Source: Gonatopus flavifemur (taxonomy: Eukaryota > Arthropoda > Insecta > Hymenoptera > Dryinidae). From it: DNA of 64,000 nt. Below, piece after piece: positions 31,940 through 42,407 of the stretch; positions within the stretch are counted from its first letter, which is position 1; each line of letters opens with the position of its first letter. The notes under the pieces are model-generated. The model worked only from the letters and a program-made list of their open reading frames with translations. It was not told where the DNA came from and ran no database searches. The translations under genes were made by a program, and so were the position numbers. Where the stretch lies: assembly GCA_018340375.1 (NCBI GenBank), contig JAFFJZ010000053.1, forward strand, positions 682,001 through 746,000, written 5' to 3'.

Positions 31940-32900
31940 ACGGTTCATTTCCGTGTAGATACAAGAAAACTGTTCCCCTGCATTTCCAATTTATTTGCGC
32001 ACGGATATATTTAGGGGTGGTTGAGTTTACTGACCGCGTAGATAACTTTTAATTATTTAGGTACATCTTAGGTTCAAATATGTTTGGGTTTACTTATGAA
32101 AAATCGGAAATAGAATTTTGAGAAATGTTTAACGTGTCATGTGAACTTCCACGGACTTTCGTTCAGGCCTAAAAGCACAGTTGCCATATATTTCTGATCT
32201 ATTTCCGCACGAATATACTTGGGGGTAGTTACGTTTACTGATGGTGTAGATCACTCCCAATTACTTAGGTACATTTTAGGTTCTAATCTGTTTGGGTTTA
32301 CTTATGAAAAATCGGAAATAAAATTTTAGCAAATGTTTACGGGGTCATGAGACCTGATCAACTTCCATTCGTGCGGAAATAGATTGAAAATACATGGAAA
32401 CTGTGTTTTCAGGCCTGAACGGAAGTCCGTGGAGGTTCACATGACACGTTAAACATTTGTCCAAAATTTTATTTCCGATTCTTCATAAGTAAACCTAAAC
32501 AGATTTGAAGCTAAAATGTACCTAAGTAATTAGAAGTCACCTATACGATCAGTAAACGTGACTACCCCCAAGTATATTCCTGCGGAAATAGATCGGAAAT
32601 ACATGAAAACTGTGTTTGAAGGTCTGAACGAAAGTCCGTGGTAGTTGATCAGGCCACATGACCCCGTAAACATCTGTCAAAATTTCATTTCCGATTTCCC
32701 ATACGTAAACCTAAACAGATTTGAACCTAAAATGTACCTAAGTAATTGGAAGTCATCTACACGATCAAGGAACGTCACTTCCAAGTATATTCGTGCGGAA
32801 ATAGATCGGAAATACATGGCGACTGTGTTTTTAGTCCTGAACGGAAGTTTGCGGAAATTAATCAGGTCACATGACACGTTAAACATTTTGATATATTTGA
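31940..32900. repeat. Four-unit mirror repeat (two direct, two inverted, about 215-230 bp each)
   Basis: A unit containing GATCTATTTCCGCACGAATA, TTGGGTTTACTTATGAAAAA and AAATGTTTAACGTGTCATG occurs twice in one orientation (31960-32180, 32185-32375) and twice inverted (32375-32600, 32600-32890). Frames of 69-87 codons inside are repeat-derived. Confidence 0.8.
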
Positions 32901-34030
32901 CGAATTGATATATTTAGGTTCATTATTCTCCAAATCCTGGAATTTTATAGGGACGTTGAATTTGACAGGTCTACTGAACTCGTTTGTGCATTCACCACAA
33001 CTACAACTATGCAAATCCTTATGAATCTCTCCTGTAATGGATTATTCTACTGAATATCTTCACAAATGATTCAATAATTTCAATTGTTATTGAATTTCAT
33101 GAAAAACCATTTCAACAAGGAGTTGCGTAAAAATCATATACAAATGATGTACAACCTTGATCTCAATTTTATAGAACTTCTATCAAATATCTAAATTCTT
33201 TCTAAATTCACTCTATATGTATATTTCAGATTAAAATCTATCGTATTGAGATATTTTTACACTGATTCAAGATGAGAATATGCAATGATTCATTCTGAAC
33301 CATTGCATTATCCCTCCGATAACAATATTCAATTTTTCATACCATCAAAAATTCAATTATATAAAGATATAAATAACATTAAATCAATAAATGAATATCA
33401 ATCAACATTCTCAAATTATTGCACTCACGCAGTCGTCCAATTTGCCCATTTGAGGTATTCCTCAGTCACATTTGTAGTGGTGTTTATCCATCCGAAAAGA
33501 ATTATTATCTATTTCGTGTCGAAGTTGACCATTGGAATAAAAATTCATTTCCTTGAATTATATCGAAATAAATGTCAATCCCTTCGATGAGAATTCTGTA
33601 GATTTGGTATTGTGCTCCATTCCTAAGTCTCTGTAGTTGAAATATAACTCATCCAGTTCCTTGATGAAAAATGTTACTCTGATTTCTCCAATTCGAAGTT
33701 GCTTTTATAATCCATACATTGTGTAGATTGATCTTCTCTCCTTTGAACGACACCTCCTATGTTTCTTACTGTGGGATATTCGACACCTTTTCCCTCTAAG
33801 ACGACATGTCTAACTGAACCTCAAAGCAGGATAACAACAGCAAAAAAAATGATTCTTTCTTTTTATTTATACTCTTTTATTCATACTTCTATACTCTCTG
33901 TCAAGAGCGCTCTTCAATCTTCTTTTAATTAAGTCGAAATCAGCGTTTTTTTCTAAAGACATGAAATAATTTTTTTTTTTTTCAATTCGATTTTCTTTCA
34001 TTTCATAATTTACTCCTAAGCTCTATTTTC
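32901..34030. other. Intronic stretch without recognised gene
   Basis: AT-rich. A 101-codon frame at 33285-33590 shows no known domain. It may include the missing 5' part of the Gypsy remnant that follows, but no gag or LTR is recognisable. Confidence 0.35.
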
Positions 34031-34032
34031 AA

Positions 34033-36459
34033 ATGAGAAAGGAAATTGAACTTCAATCCCGAATCTGGATGGCCCTATGCCGTAGCCCCGGGAAAAAAAA
34101 CCCTTCGACCCTGTATTATTACACCGGGTCAGGGGACTCGTTGACAGCAGGAGCGTGGAGTCCTGTCAGGATCTCTTGCCTGATCCTGCAACTACTGGTT
34201 CTTGTAATTAAAAAGTATGGGAAGATGAGAATTTGCCTGGATGCATGAAAATTAAATGAAATATTGATCGATGATCATGAAACAATGGAGCCTATAGAAA
34301 CTATCTTTCAAAAATGTCAAAATTTTAAAACAATATCGAAATTGGATTTTGTAAGTAGTTTTGGGGATATCGTACTTCATCCTGATTCATATGAATATAC
34401 TGCATTTTCACATAGTGGGAGGGGTTATGAATTTACAGTAGTGCTCTTTGGATTGAAAACTAGTACAGCAGCGTTATTACGAGGATTAGATACTGTTTTA
34501 CTTGAAGTGGGTGAAAATGTTCTGAATTTTGTAGACGATTTGTTATGTATATCTTCATCATTAGATGGACATTTAGAACATTTAAAAACATTATTCCAAA
34601 GGTTGCTAGATGATAATATGACATTGAATTTTGAGAGATGTGAATTCTTCGAGGATGAAGTGAAATTTCTTGGTGATATCTCAACAACAGAGGGTATAAA
34701 ACCTGATCGTGTGAAGGTTCAAACAATGAAAAGATTTCCCAGTACCAAAGAATATCAAACAACTGAGAGGATTTTTAGGACTAATCAATTTTTATTCTAA
34801 ATTCACTAGTAAACATGCACATACAACTGTTCCATTGATTGAATTATTAAAGAAAGGGGGAGGGGCAAATGGAAATGGGATGAGGAGAAAGATATAGCTT
34901 TTCAAGAAGTAGAAGATTCATTTTGTGAAGCAATCATTCAAAATTACTCTGATCCAGAGAAAATGTATCATCTACAACCGGATGCAAATGGAACAGCTTT
35001 AGGTGCAGTTTTATACCAAATCAATTACCATAACTGTATAGGAGTGATTAGTTTTGCTAGTCGTACTCTGAAGGGAGCAGAATTAACGTATTTCACCACA
35101 GAAAAAGAATGGCTGATCATCAGGCTCTCACTTCTTTGAAATCATGCAAATTGATGAATTTCAAATTATCTCAATGAACATTTGAAATTCAAGATTATGA
35201 TCTCAGCATCTAACATTTTAAAGGTAAAGAAAATATAGTAGCAGATACACTGAGTAGGTATTGTAAAGGTAATAATGAAGATTTTGAAGAAAATAAAGTT
35301 GTAATCAATGAACTTGCAAAGAAGGTATCGAATGAGTTATTTAGGAGTTTAAAGGAATTCATCGAAGAGCAAGAGAATGATGGGAAGTTAGGAAAAGTTA
35401 TTGAGAACATTGATAATTCACATGATCAAAGTAAATACCAAATGATCAATGGAATTTTATATAAAAAATGTAGAGATACTTGGAGGGTTTACATTCCAAA
35501 AAGTATAATACATATTTTAATTGATGGAATACCTGAAATTTACGGGCACTTAAGACCTAAGAAAACGATTCTGCTGCTCTCAGAGGATTTCTACTACCCA
35601 AAACTAGCACACATCATTACGAAGAATAAAGACCTGCGATTCATATCAAAAGAACAGAACAAGTAACGCTACATGCTATTCGGAGATGATGAATATAACC
35701 ACAACTAGTAAGAATGAGAACTTGTCTATCGATTACTATGGACCATTACCTACAGCCCAAGGAGGTTTCAAATATATATTGTCAACCATCGACGCTTTCA
35801 GTAGAATAGTCAAATTCCATCCTTTGAGGAACGCTCACACAAGAACTAAAATCAACAGGATATTCAGAGAGTATATTCCCAAATTTGGAAAACCTAAAAT
35901 TGTTCTGACAGATCAAGGTACTCAATTTACATCTGAAATTGGGAACAACAAGTTAAGAGAAAAGAATATAGAACATATATCAACTTTGATAAGACATCCG
36001 CAGACTATTATTGTTGAGCGAATACATAAGGAGCTGTTACAATACTTTAGGACTTTTGTTGGCGATAGAAATTCCAACTGGTTGAAGTGGCTGAATATAA
36101 TGGAAACATGTATGAATGAGGCTCATCATGAGACTATCGGTTTCACGCCTCAAGAAATATATTTCAATGAAAAACCTTCCAGAATCTTCCAAAATCAAAA
36201 TAGAATTAACATGCCTGTTAGAGAGAAATATTTATGGGTAGAGAATAGAGTGAAATCAAAAGGTAAAAAAAGAGCAGCAATACATAAGGTAAAACATACA
36301 ATAACTCACTTCAAAGTGGGTGACCTAGTATTAATTGAAACAATCCCCACTTCTGACAAGCAGGGAAAGAAAATTGCGGAATTCCTTGTAATATACGGAA
36401 GACCGTATACAATCAGCAAAAAAAATTGGCCCTGGAACAAACTTGTTGAACTACACTGA
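34033..36459 (+). pseudogene. Second Gypsy-type pol, heavily decayed
   Basis: In order: the RT start VLVIKKYGKMRICLDA followed by a stop (near 34245); an RT palm frame (34264-34800) with the catalytic box as FVDD (usual Y-x-DD); RNase H debris in shifting frames (34800-35230: PDANGTALGAVLYQ, then NIVADTLSRYC); an integrase zinc region (35442-35666); and an integrase core (35686-36459) with D in SIDYYGPLP, D in LTDQGTQFT and E in IIVERIHKEL, the DDE triad. About 140 bp near 34090-34195 interrupts the RT and begins CCCCGGGAAAAAA, possibly another MITE. It differs from the 9347-14081 element in its LIDDHETMEP-type RT, so it is a different Gypsy lineage. Confidence 0.87.
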
Positions 36460-36469
36460 CACTGACACT

Positions 36470-36690
36470 GAAAGGGGAAAATTTCATTGCCAAAATATGA
36501 AACTATATCACCAAGTGCAATGATACTTTTGAAAATTTTTATATTACATTTTGGATTCTAATAACACTTACGCTAATTCTTCCACTTCCCCCTTCATTTG
36601 ATAGTTAATCCCCCTAATATAATGAAGAAAACGTTATATACTTGAAAGCAAGTATCTACTACGTTTGATTTGGCGCCCAACGTGGGGCCA
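36470..36690 (+). repeat. LTR segment followed by a tRNA-Lys primer-binding site
   Basis: A purine-rich tract (GAAAGGGGAAAA, about 36469-36480) directly follows pol, as before a 3' LTR. At 36671-36688 the sequence is TGGCGCCCAACGTGGGGC, the tRNA-Lys-type primer-binding site used by the Drosophila gypsy group. A primer-binding site normally follows a 5' LTR, so here one LTR (about 36481-36670) seems to serve as the 3' end of one copy and the 5' end of another, whose remainder is lost. LTR limits are not certain. Confidence 0.65.
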
Positions 36691-36764
36691 AATAGTGTAT
36701 GCAGTGTATGTGCATGTATACATATGTATAAGTATAAGTGTATGTATATGTATTCGAACATGTA

Positions 36765-38058
36765 CGAGGGTGGATTGATAAGTTTCCGGCCTGACCAAGA
36801 GATGGCGCCACTAGGCCTACCTTGAGGTGGCGTTCTATAGTACCATCCTTAGATAGCTTGTAGCTATAGTTTCAGTCCGATCGCCATGTTAGTTTAGTTT
36901 TGAGAGCACGCTGACCAGGACGCCTCTGTGTTTTTCGTAAAAATGGAAAAGCTGGAAAATCGTGCTGTCATCAAATACTTTTATTTAAAGGGGTTAACGC
37001 CGAAGGAAATTAAAGAAGAGATGGACTCAACACTGGGGACATCCTCCCCATCATATTCACCCGTTAAGCAGTGGGTTTCCGAGTTTAAAAAGGGTCGTGT
37101 GAGCACCTCTGATGAGCCTCGCTCAGGACGCCCCATTGAGGTCACAACTCCAGATATGATCGAAAAGATCCATCAAATAGTGCTGAAAGATCGCAGTTTA
37201 AAAGTTCGTGAGATAGCTGAGACCTGTAAGATGTCATATGAACGTGTACAAAATATTTTGCACCAACATTTGTATATGGAAAAGCTCTGTGCAAGATGGG
37301 TGCCGCGTTTGCTAACAGTCGACCAAAAATTGATTCGAAAGAACATTTCTACCGCCAATTTGGCGTTGTATAAGCGTAATCCAAGCGAATTTTTGCGTCG
37401 ATTTGTAACCGTTGACGAAACTTGGGTCCACCACTACACTCCTGAAACCAAAGAACAGTCTAAACAGTGGATTGGACCAGGGGAACCAACTCCAAAGAAG
37501 GCAAAAACAATTTTCTCGGCGAACAAGGTTATGGCTACTGTTTTTTGGGATGCAAGAGGTATTATATACATTGATTACCTTGAAAAGGGTAAAACTATCA
37601 CTGGTCAATACTACGCAGACTTATTGCAACGTTTGAGCCACGAAGTGAAAATTAAACGACCTCATCTGGCGAAGAAAAAAATCTTGTTTCATCACGATAA
37701 CGCACCAGCGCACACGTCAATCGTTGCGATAGCTAAAATCAACGATCTGAAGTTTGAATTAATGCCGCACCCTCCCTACTCTCCAGACCTAGCCCCGAGT
37801 GACTATTATCTGTTTCCTAACCTCAAAAAATGGCTTGGCGGTAAGAGATTTGCGGACAATGAAGAAGTAATCGAAGCTGTAAATGGGTATTTTGAGGAGT
37901 TCGACGAATCCGTCTATAGAGATGGCATTACTAGACTAGAACACCGCTATGAGAAATGTATCAGCCTTGGAGGAGATTATGTTGAGGAATAAAAAAAAAA
38001 AAATTCTTAAAAACGTTGTTTTTCTTGGTCAGGCCGGAAACTTATCAATCCACCCTCG
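36765..38058 (+). mobile_element. Apparently complete mariner, 1,294 bp
   Basis: The terminal repeats CGAGGGTGGATTGATAAGT (left) and its exact inverse at the right continue for more than 30 bp. TA flanks both ends (36763-36764, 38059-38060). It contains one uninterrupted transposase frame. The right side ends in an A-run just after the stop. It inserted into the remnant following the Gypsy primer-binding site. Confidence 0.96.
36943..37992 (+). CDS. mariner transposase, intact frame (349 aa, DD34D)
   Basis: The ATG at 36943 starts MEKLENRAVIKYFYL; it is the first ATG in frame and gives 349 residues, the normal mariner length (an upstream GTG-initiated extension is not needed). The N-terminal paired helix-turn-helix region includes WVSEFKKGR and DEPRSGRP. 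Catalytic residues: TVDETWVHHY, FHHDNAPAHTS and YSPDLAPSDYYLF, with 34 residues between the second and third aspartates. The protein binds the element's terminal repeats and performs cut-and-paste transposition into TA in the nucleus. No stop or frameshift is seen. The sequence is distinct from the irritans-type copies at 4223-5260 and 62039-62521. Activity is not shown by sequence alone. Confidence 0.95.
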   Translation: MEKLENRAVIKYFYLKGLTPKEIKEEMDSTLGTSSPSYSPVKQWVSEFKKGRVSTSDEPRSGRPIEVTTPDMIEKIHQIVLKDRSLKVREIAETCKMSYERVQNILHQHLYMEKLCARWVPRLLTVDQKLIRKNISTANLALYKRNPSEFLRRFVTVDETWVHHYTPETKEQSKQWIGPGEPTPKKAKTIFSANKVMATVFWDARGIIYIDYLEKGKTITGQYYADLLQRLSHEVKIKRPHLAKKKILFHHDNAPAHTSIVAIAKINDLKFELMPHPPYSPDLAPSDYYLFPNLKKWLGGKRFADNEEVIEAVNGYFEEFDESVYRDGITRLEHRYEKCISLGGDYVEE

Positions 38059-38334
38059 TATTAGTATATGAAACCCAAAATTCCACGTATTTGGTGGAGG
38101 GTCCTTTGTAAGAAAATAAAAACTCTCTTCAAAATTTGACGTTGGATACGTAGTGGATTCCACCTCTATATGAAAGTTTCTGATTTTTCTGTATCTCTAA
38201 TGCAATTATGAAGTTAGATTCCGCTATTGTAATCATTAATTTTGATCTGAGTTTTTTGAGGAACATTTTTGCTACAATTTCTTCGACAAATAACATCATC
38301 TATCGACACTGCTATGTCGCGGAAGAGATCAAGG

Positions 38335-39060
38335 CTCCCTCTTTCATCTTGTGTAGAGTATGGAACATGTTCATCAGAATTACGATTCTGATGAAGGTGT
38401 TATGATACCTAATCCAGATAATTTTGGTTCCGAATGGCTCGGGTTCTAAATTTAATTCTGATTCAGATTCCGAGAACAATGAAAAGATTCACAACATGAC
38501 CTATAGGAAAGCTCTTCGAACTTACTCTAAAAGAAAGAGCTGAACTTGAGGACAATCCCTCATTTATTTGGAAAGATGGTGAAAGAATACACAAAAATAT
38601 CGCTGAAAACAAAGTTTTGTTGACGGAATCTGTAAAAAAAATATACAGGAGGCTGATCTTGTGCAATTGTTTGAAACTTTTTTCTCGATAGAAATGAAAC
38701 AATATATTATCGATGCCTGTGAAGATAATAATTATAATTCAGAATTGCTCGACTTGAATACTTTCATAGGAATAATTATCCTGACTGTGCTCAATAAAAA
38801 GAAGTCTTAGAGAGAATATTGGTCATCAGATCCATTTTTATATTGTGGGATGGTTTCTTCTGCAATGTCTCGTGATGAGTTCGGAGAAATTAAGTTCAAA
38901 TTGGAATATTCGAAAATTAAAGTTCAAGACTTTAACGATAGAGGATGGCGTATTCGTGTATTGCTGAAAATTTTTCAAAGGAATATCTCAAAATTTGACA
39001 CATGGAAGACTGCTCTATCAATAGATGGTCAAATCTTATGCCAGAACTCCATTAAAACAA
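38335..39060 (+). pseudogene. piggyBac transposase, N-terminal part, broken
   Basis: Shifting frames read an acidic Ser/Asp-rich N-terminal region (NPDNFGSEWLGS near 38415, then DSDSENNEK), then the piggyBac-type core: LVQLFETFFSIEMKQYII near 38660, LNTFIGIIILTVLNKKKS with a stop, REYWSSDPFLYCGMVSSAMS near 38820, and IRVLLKIFQRNISKF and ALSIDGQ near 39020. This is the order of the DDE_Tnp_1_7 family. The frame is then cut by the foldback inserted at 39061 and resumes at 41994. At least two stops and frameshifts are present, so it was already decaying or decayed afterwards. Confidence 0.82.
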
Positions 39061-41993
39061 CCCGTACAGCACCGCTCCGTGGAGGTGACGGAGAAGAACG
39101 GTGGATCATCCACGTGAGGAACGTGGAGGCAACGTAGCACGTAGGTGGAAAATTCAGAGACTCACCGTTGAGGCGTCGGAGAAATGTCCGCCTCTCAGAA
39201 CGTCGCTGCGAAGGAGAAAGAACGTGAATTCGTGGCCACCTCAAGAAGTATCGACGCTGCATGCGTGGATTAATCCACGTTGCCTCTCCGTCCCTCCACG
39301 TTGCAGCCACGGGGATGAAATTTTCGAATCCACGTGAATGCTGCGTGGCTGCAACGCGGAGGAGATTCTTTTATCCACTGGGTTCTTTGCGAGATGAAAA
39401 TATTCTTTACAGAAATTCGTACTTACCTGTGACCGGTGCAGTAGGACTGGAAGTGGCGTTGATACTCATTTCGAATAAAGAAAACCATGAAAAAATCAAA
39501 CAACAAGTAAGTGTGGGACTATATTACTGTATTATATAAGAAATATACAAATTTCAAATGAAATACATTGAATATGGAATGAGAAACAGTTTTATCGGTA
39601 TATATAGGAAATTTCCACACAAGTTTGAACTCTGTATAATTCAATTACCTTATCAAACAAGGATTAAAATACAATGAATGCACCGCAAGGGGATATCAAT
39701 CAAAATTTGGTACGAACCAAATCGTTTATTCCAAACTAATAAAAAATGGCTTAATAAAATCAATATATTTATTTGTACAGCAATTTTTTAAACCATGTGA
39801 AATTGCTGTACAGAGCAATATTTTGATTTGATTGGGGCATTTTCGAATAGTTCGGAATCAACGATTCGGCCCGCATCACGGCACTAGTATCTTCTCAACG
39901 ATGGCCGATTCGTATTGAATTGTACTCAAAATGTGAACAATCTTATATGAACATGTATATATATGTATACAGGGTGTTTCAGAATTCATTATTCGCATTT
40001 CTGTGACCTATTCTGCAGGCAAAATGCAATCATTTCTCGTTTGGACATATTTTTTGGAGGCTTAATTTTTGAGATATGAGCATGTTTTAATTTTTTTCCA
40101 AATCACTTGAAACCATTTTATGCTACATACTTGAGTTCAACGCCGTTCACTGAGTTAAAACACGGTGGATCTCTGGAAAAAAATTAAACTATCCTATCAT
40201 CGTGTTTGTCTTAGAGCTATAACAATTTGAATTTGCTGAACGCTGATTGGCTGGGAGCTAAAAAGTTTCGAATTACTATAACTAGGGATTGAAAAATGAT
40301 GGGATAGTCGAATTATTTTCTAGGGATCCGCTGTTTTCTAACTCAGTGAACGGCGTTGAACTCAAATATGTAGCATAAAATGGTTTCAAGTGATTTGGAA
40401 AAAAATTAAAATACGAATCGGCCATCGTTGAGGAGATACTCGTGCCGTAGTGCGAGCCGAATCGTGATTTCCGAACTATACGAAAATGCCTCAATCAAAT
40501 CAAAATATCGCTATGTACAGCAATTTCACATGCTTTAAAAAATTGCTGTACAAATCAATATATCGATTTTATCGAGCCATTTTTTATTAGTTTGGAATAA
40601 ACGATTTGGTTCGTACCAAATTTTGATTGATATCCCCTTGCGGTGCATTCATTGTATTTTAATCCTTGTTTGATAAGGTAATTGAATTGTACAGAGTTCA
40701 AACTTGTGTGGACATGTCCTATATAAACCGATAAAACTGTTTCTCATTCCATATTCGATGTATTTCATTTGAAATTTGTATATTTCTTATATAATGCAGT
40801 AATATAGTCCCACACTTACTTGCTGTTTCATCTTCTTATGGTTTCCTTCTTTCAAAATGAGTACCAACGCTACTTCCAGCCCCACTACTCAGGTCACAGA
40901 TAAGTACGAATTTCTGTAAAGAATATTTTCATCTCGCAAAGAACCAAGTGAATAAAAGAATCTCCTCCACGTTGCAGCCACGTGGCATTCACGTGGATTC
41001 GAAAATTTCACCCGCGTGGCTACAACGTGGAGACGACGGAGAGGCAAAGTGGATTAACCCACGCATGCAGCGTCGATACTTCTTAAGGTGGCCACGAATT
41101 CACGTTCTTTCTCCGTTTCATCCACGTCGCAGCGATGTTCTGAGAGGCGGACATTTCTCCGACGCCTCAACGGCGAGTCTCTGAGTTTTCCACGTACGTT
41201 GTTTTTCAGCGTATCTTTGTTAATAAAAGATATGAACTTGGTGATGTCGTTGCACCAAGAATTCCTCGTTGGTTTGCAATAAATTATTGCCCCCCAGGAA
41301 AAAATCATTAGATCTATTCAGATCTAAATAGATCTGAGTAGATCTGATTTTTGGTCAGATCTGGTTCAAAAGATCAGATTAGATCTGTTCAGATCTCAGT
41401 AGATCTGATCAGATCTTGGCACATCTGGTTAGATCTGAGTAGATCTCGTTAGATCTGAATTGAATATTAGATTAAATCTTAATGAGGAATTGGTGGTTCA
41501 ATTGTCAGAAATTTTGTGATATCTGTCTGTATATGAATTTGATTTTGCACAGATATTGTGACAAACACAAGCCAAAATCGCAGTTTTTCAGATCTTAATA
41601 GATCTGTTTAGATCTGGTCAGATCTGATCATTTTTTCCCGGGCCGATATTTATCAAAAGTCGTTTATTCATAAGAATATAATGATACGAATTTTTTCTCC
41701 ACAAGTTTTGTAAGATAGAATGTACTACTGAATAGAATTATAACTAAAGAATTTCGCGACAGTACAATATCACGAGAACGACGCGCTCGTTCCGAAGGTT
41801 TGCGTACGAATGAATAAGAAGCCGGTAGCCTCGTTCGCGCAGACTCGCTGACGCTCATGTCGCGCGGAGTAATACACTAAATTGCATTGGTGTTAACACA
41901 GATGTTAACATACGTGCTACGTTGCCTCCACGTTGCTCACGTGGATGATCCACCGTTCTTCTCCGTCGCCTCCACAGAGCAATGCTGTACGGG
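39061..41993. mobile_element. 2.9-kb foldback element (CCCGTACAGCA) inside a piggyBac copy
   Basis: The arms are inverted copies from 39061 inward to a centre near 40235 and out to 41993. The ends are CCCGTACAGCACCGCTC and, inverted, CCCGTACAGCATTGCTC. AA flanks both (39059-39060, 41994-41995). The outer arm is unusually GC-rich, with CCACGTGGA/TCCACGTTGC-type motifs repeated many times (39080-39370, 40960-41200, 41910-41985). The inner arms (39500-40100, 40360-40830) are AT-rich and nearly identical mirrors. A roughly 700-bp insertion (about 41210-41913) splits the right outer arm. Frames of up to 95 codons are arm-derived. Confidence 0.88.
41293..41642. repeat. 350-bp MITE of AGATCTGAT repeats (CCCAGGAAAAAATCATTAGA)
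   Basis: The ends CCCAGGAAAAAATCATTAGA and, inverted, CCCGGGAAAAAATGATCAGA. CC flanks both (41291-41292, 41643-41644). The interior contains about 20 copies of AGATCTG/AGATCTRA hexamer-based motifs. Same termini as the 26804-30815 element. It is nested in the insertion that splits the 39061-41993 foldback. Confidence 0.88.
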
Positions 41994-42080
41994 AATTTAT
42001 CCGAAGGAAACCTATGTGATTTGGCTTGAAATTCTGGGGCTCATGTACTTCAAATGGCTATCATAATCAGCCCTATGCCA
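41994..42080 (+). pseudogene. piggyBac transposase, continuation after the foldback
   Basis: Beyond the foldback, the frame reads FIRRKPM, then a stop, then FGLKFWGSCTSNGY. This corresponds to the piggyBac segment that follows the first catalytic Asp region (Y-x-x-x-KP-x-x-x-G-x-K). Coding similarity ends near 42080. It is the other half of the copy at 38335-39060. Confidence 0.7.
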
Positions 42081-42407
42081 CTGCTGAAAACAGGTGGGAC
42101 TTTTATTGTCGTCTGCCACCAGACGTCGCTAGTAGCACACTGGGTACGCTCCATTCGATCAGAGCTAATAACATAATCTCAATTAAACAAAAAGAAAACA
42201 TAACCTCAATTTACCTAATTCAGTAAATGGAGTAAAATGTTGATTTTGAGGTTAAATCTTCCATGTGTTTATCACGCTCGGTACCCACTGAACACGAAGC
42301 GCCATCTGATTCGGGCCACGTGACCACGACAATAAGCGACCGCTTTCCGAGACGGGTTTCTGTTGGAGTGGCATGAGGCTGATCATAATACACTAAATTG
42401 CATTGGT
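42081..42407. other. Unassigned stretch between piggyBac remnant and next element
   Basis: It contains an inverted pair GGGTACGCTCCATTCGATC-like / CACGCTCGGTACCC around 42145-42285. A 21-bp sequence ending here (42387-42407, CACTAAATTGCATTGGT core) also occurs at 41871-41891. Confidence 0.4.

Noticed and set aside
33285..33590. 101-codon plus-strand frame
   Set aside because: Considered as part of the second Gypsy element but shows no gag, protease or env signature.
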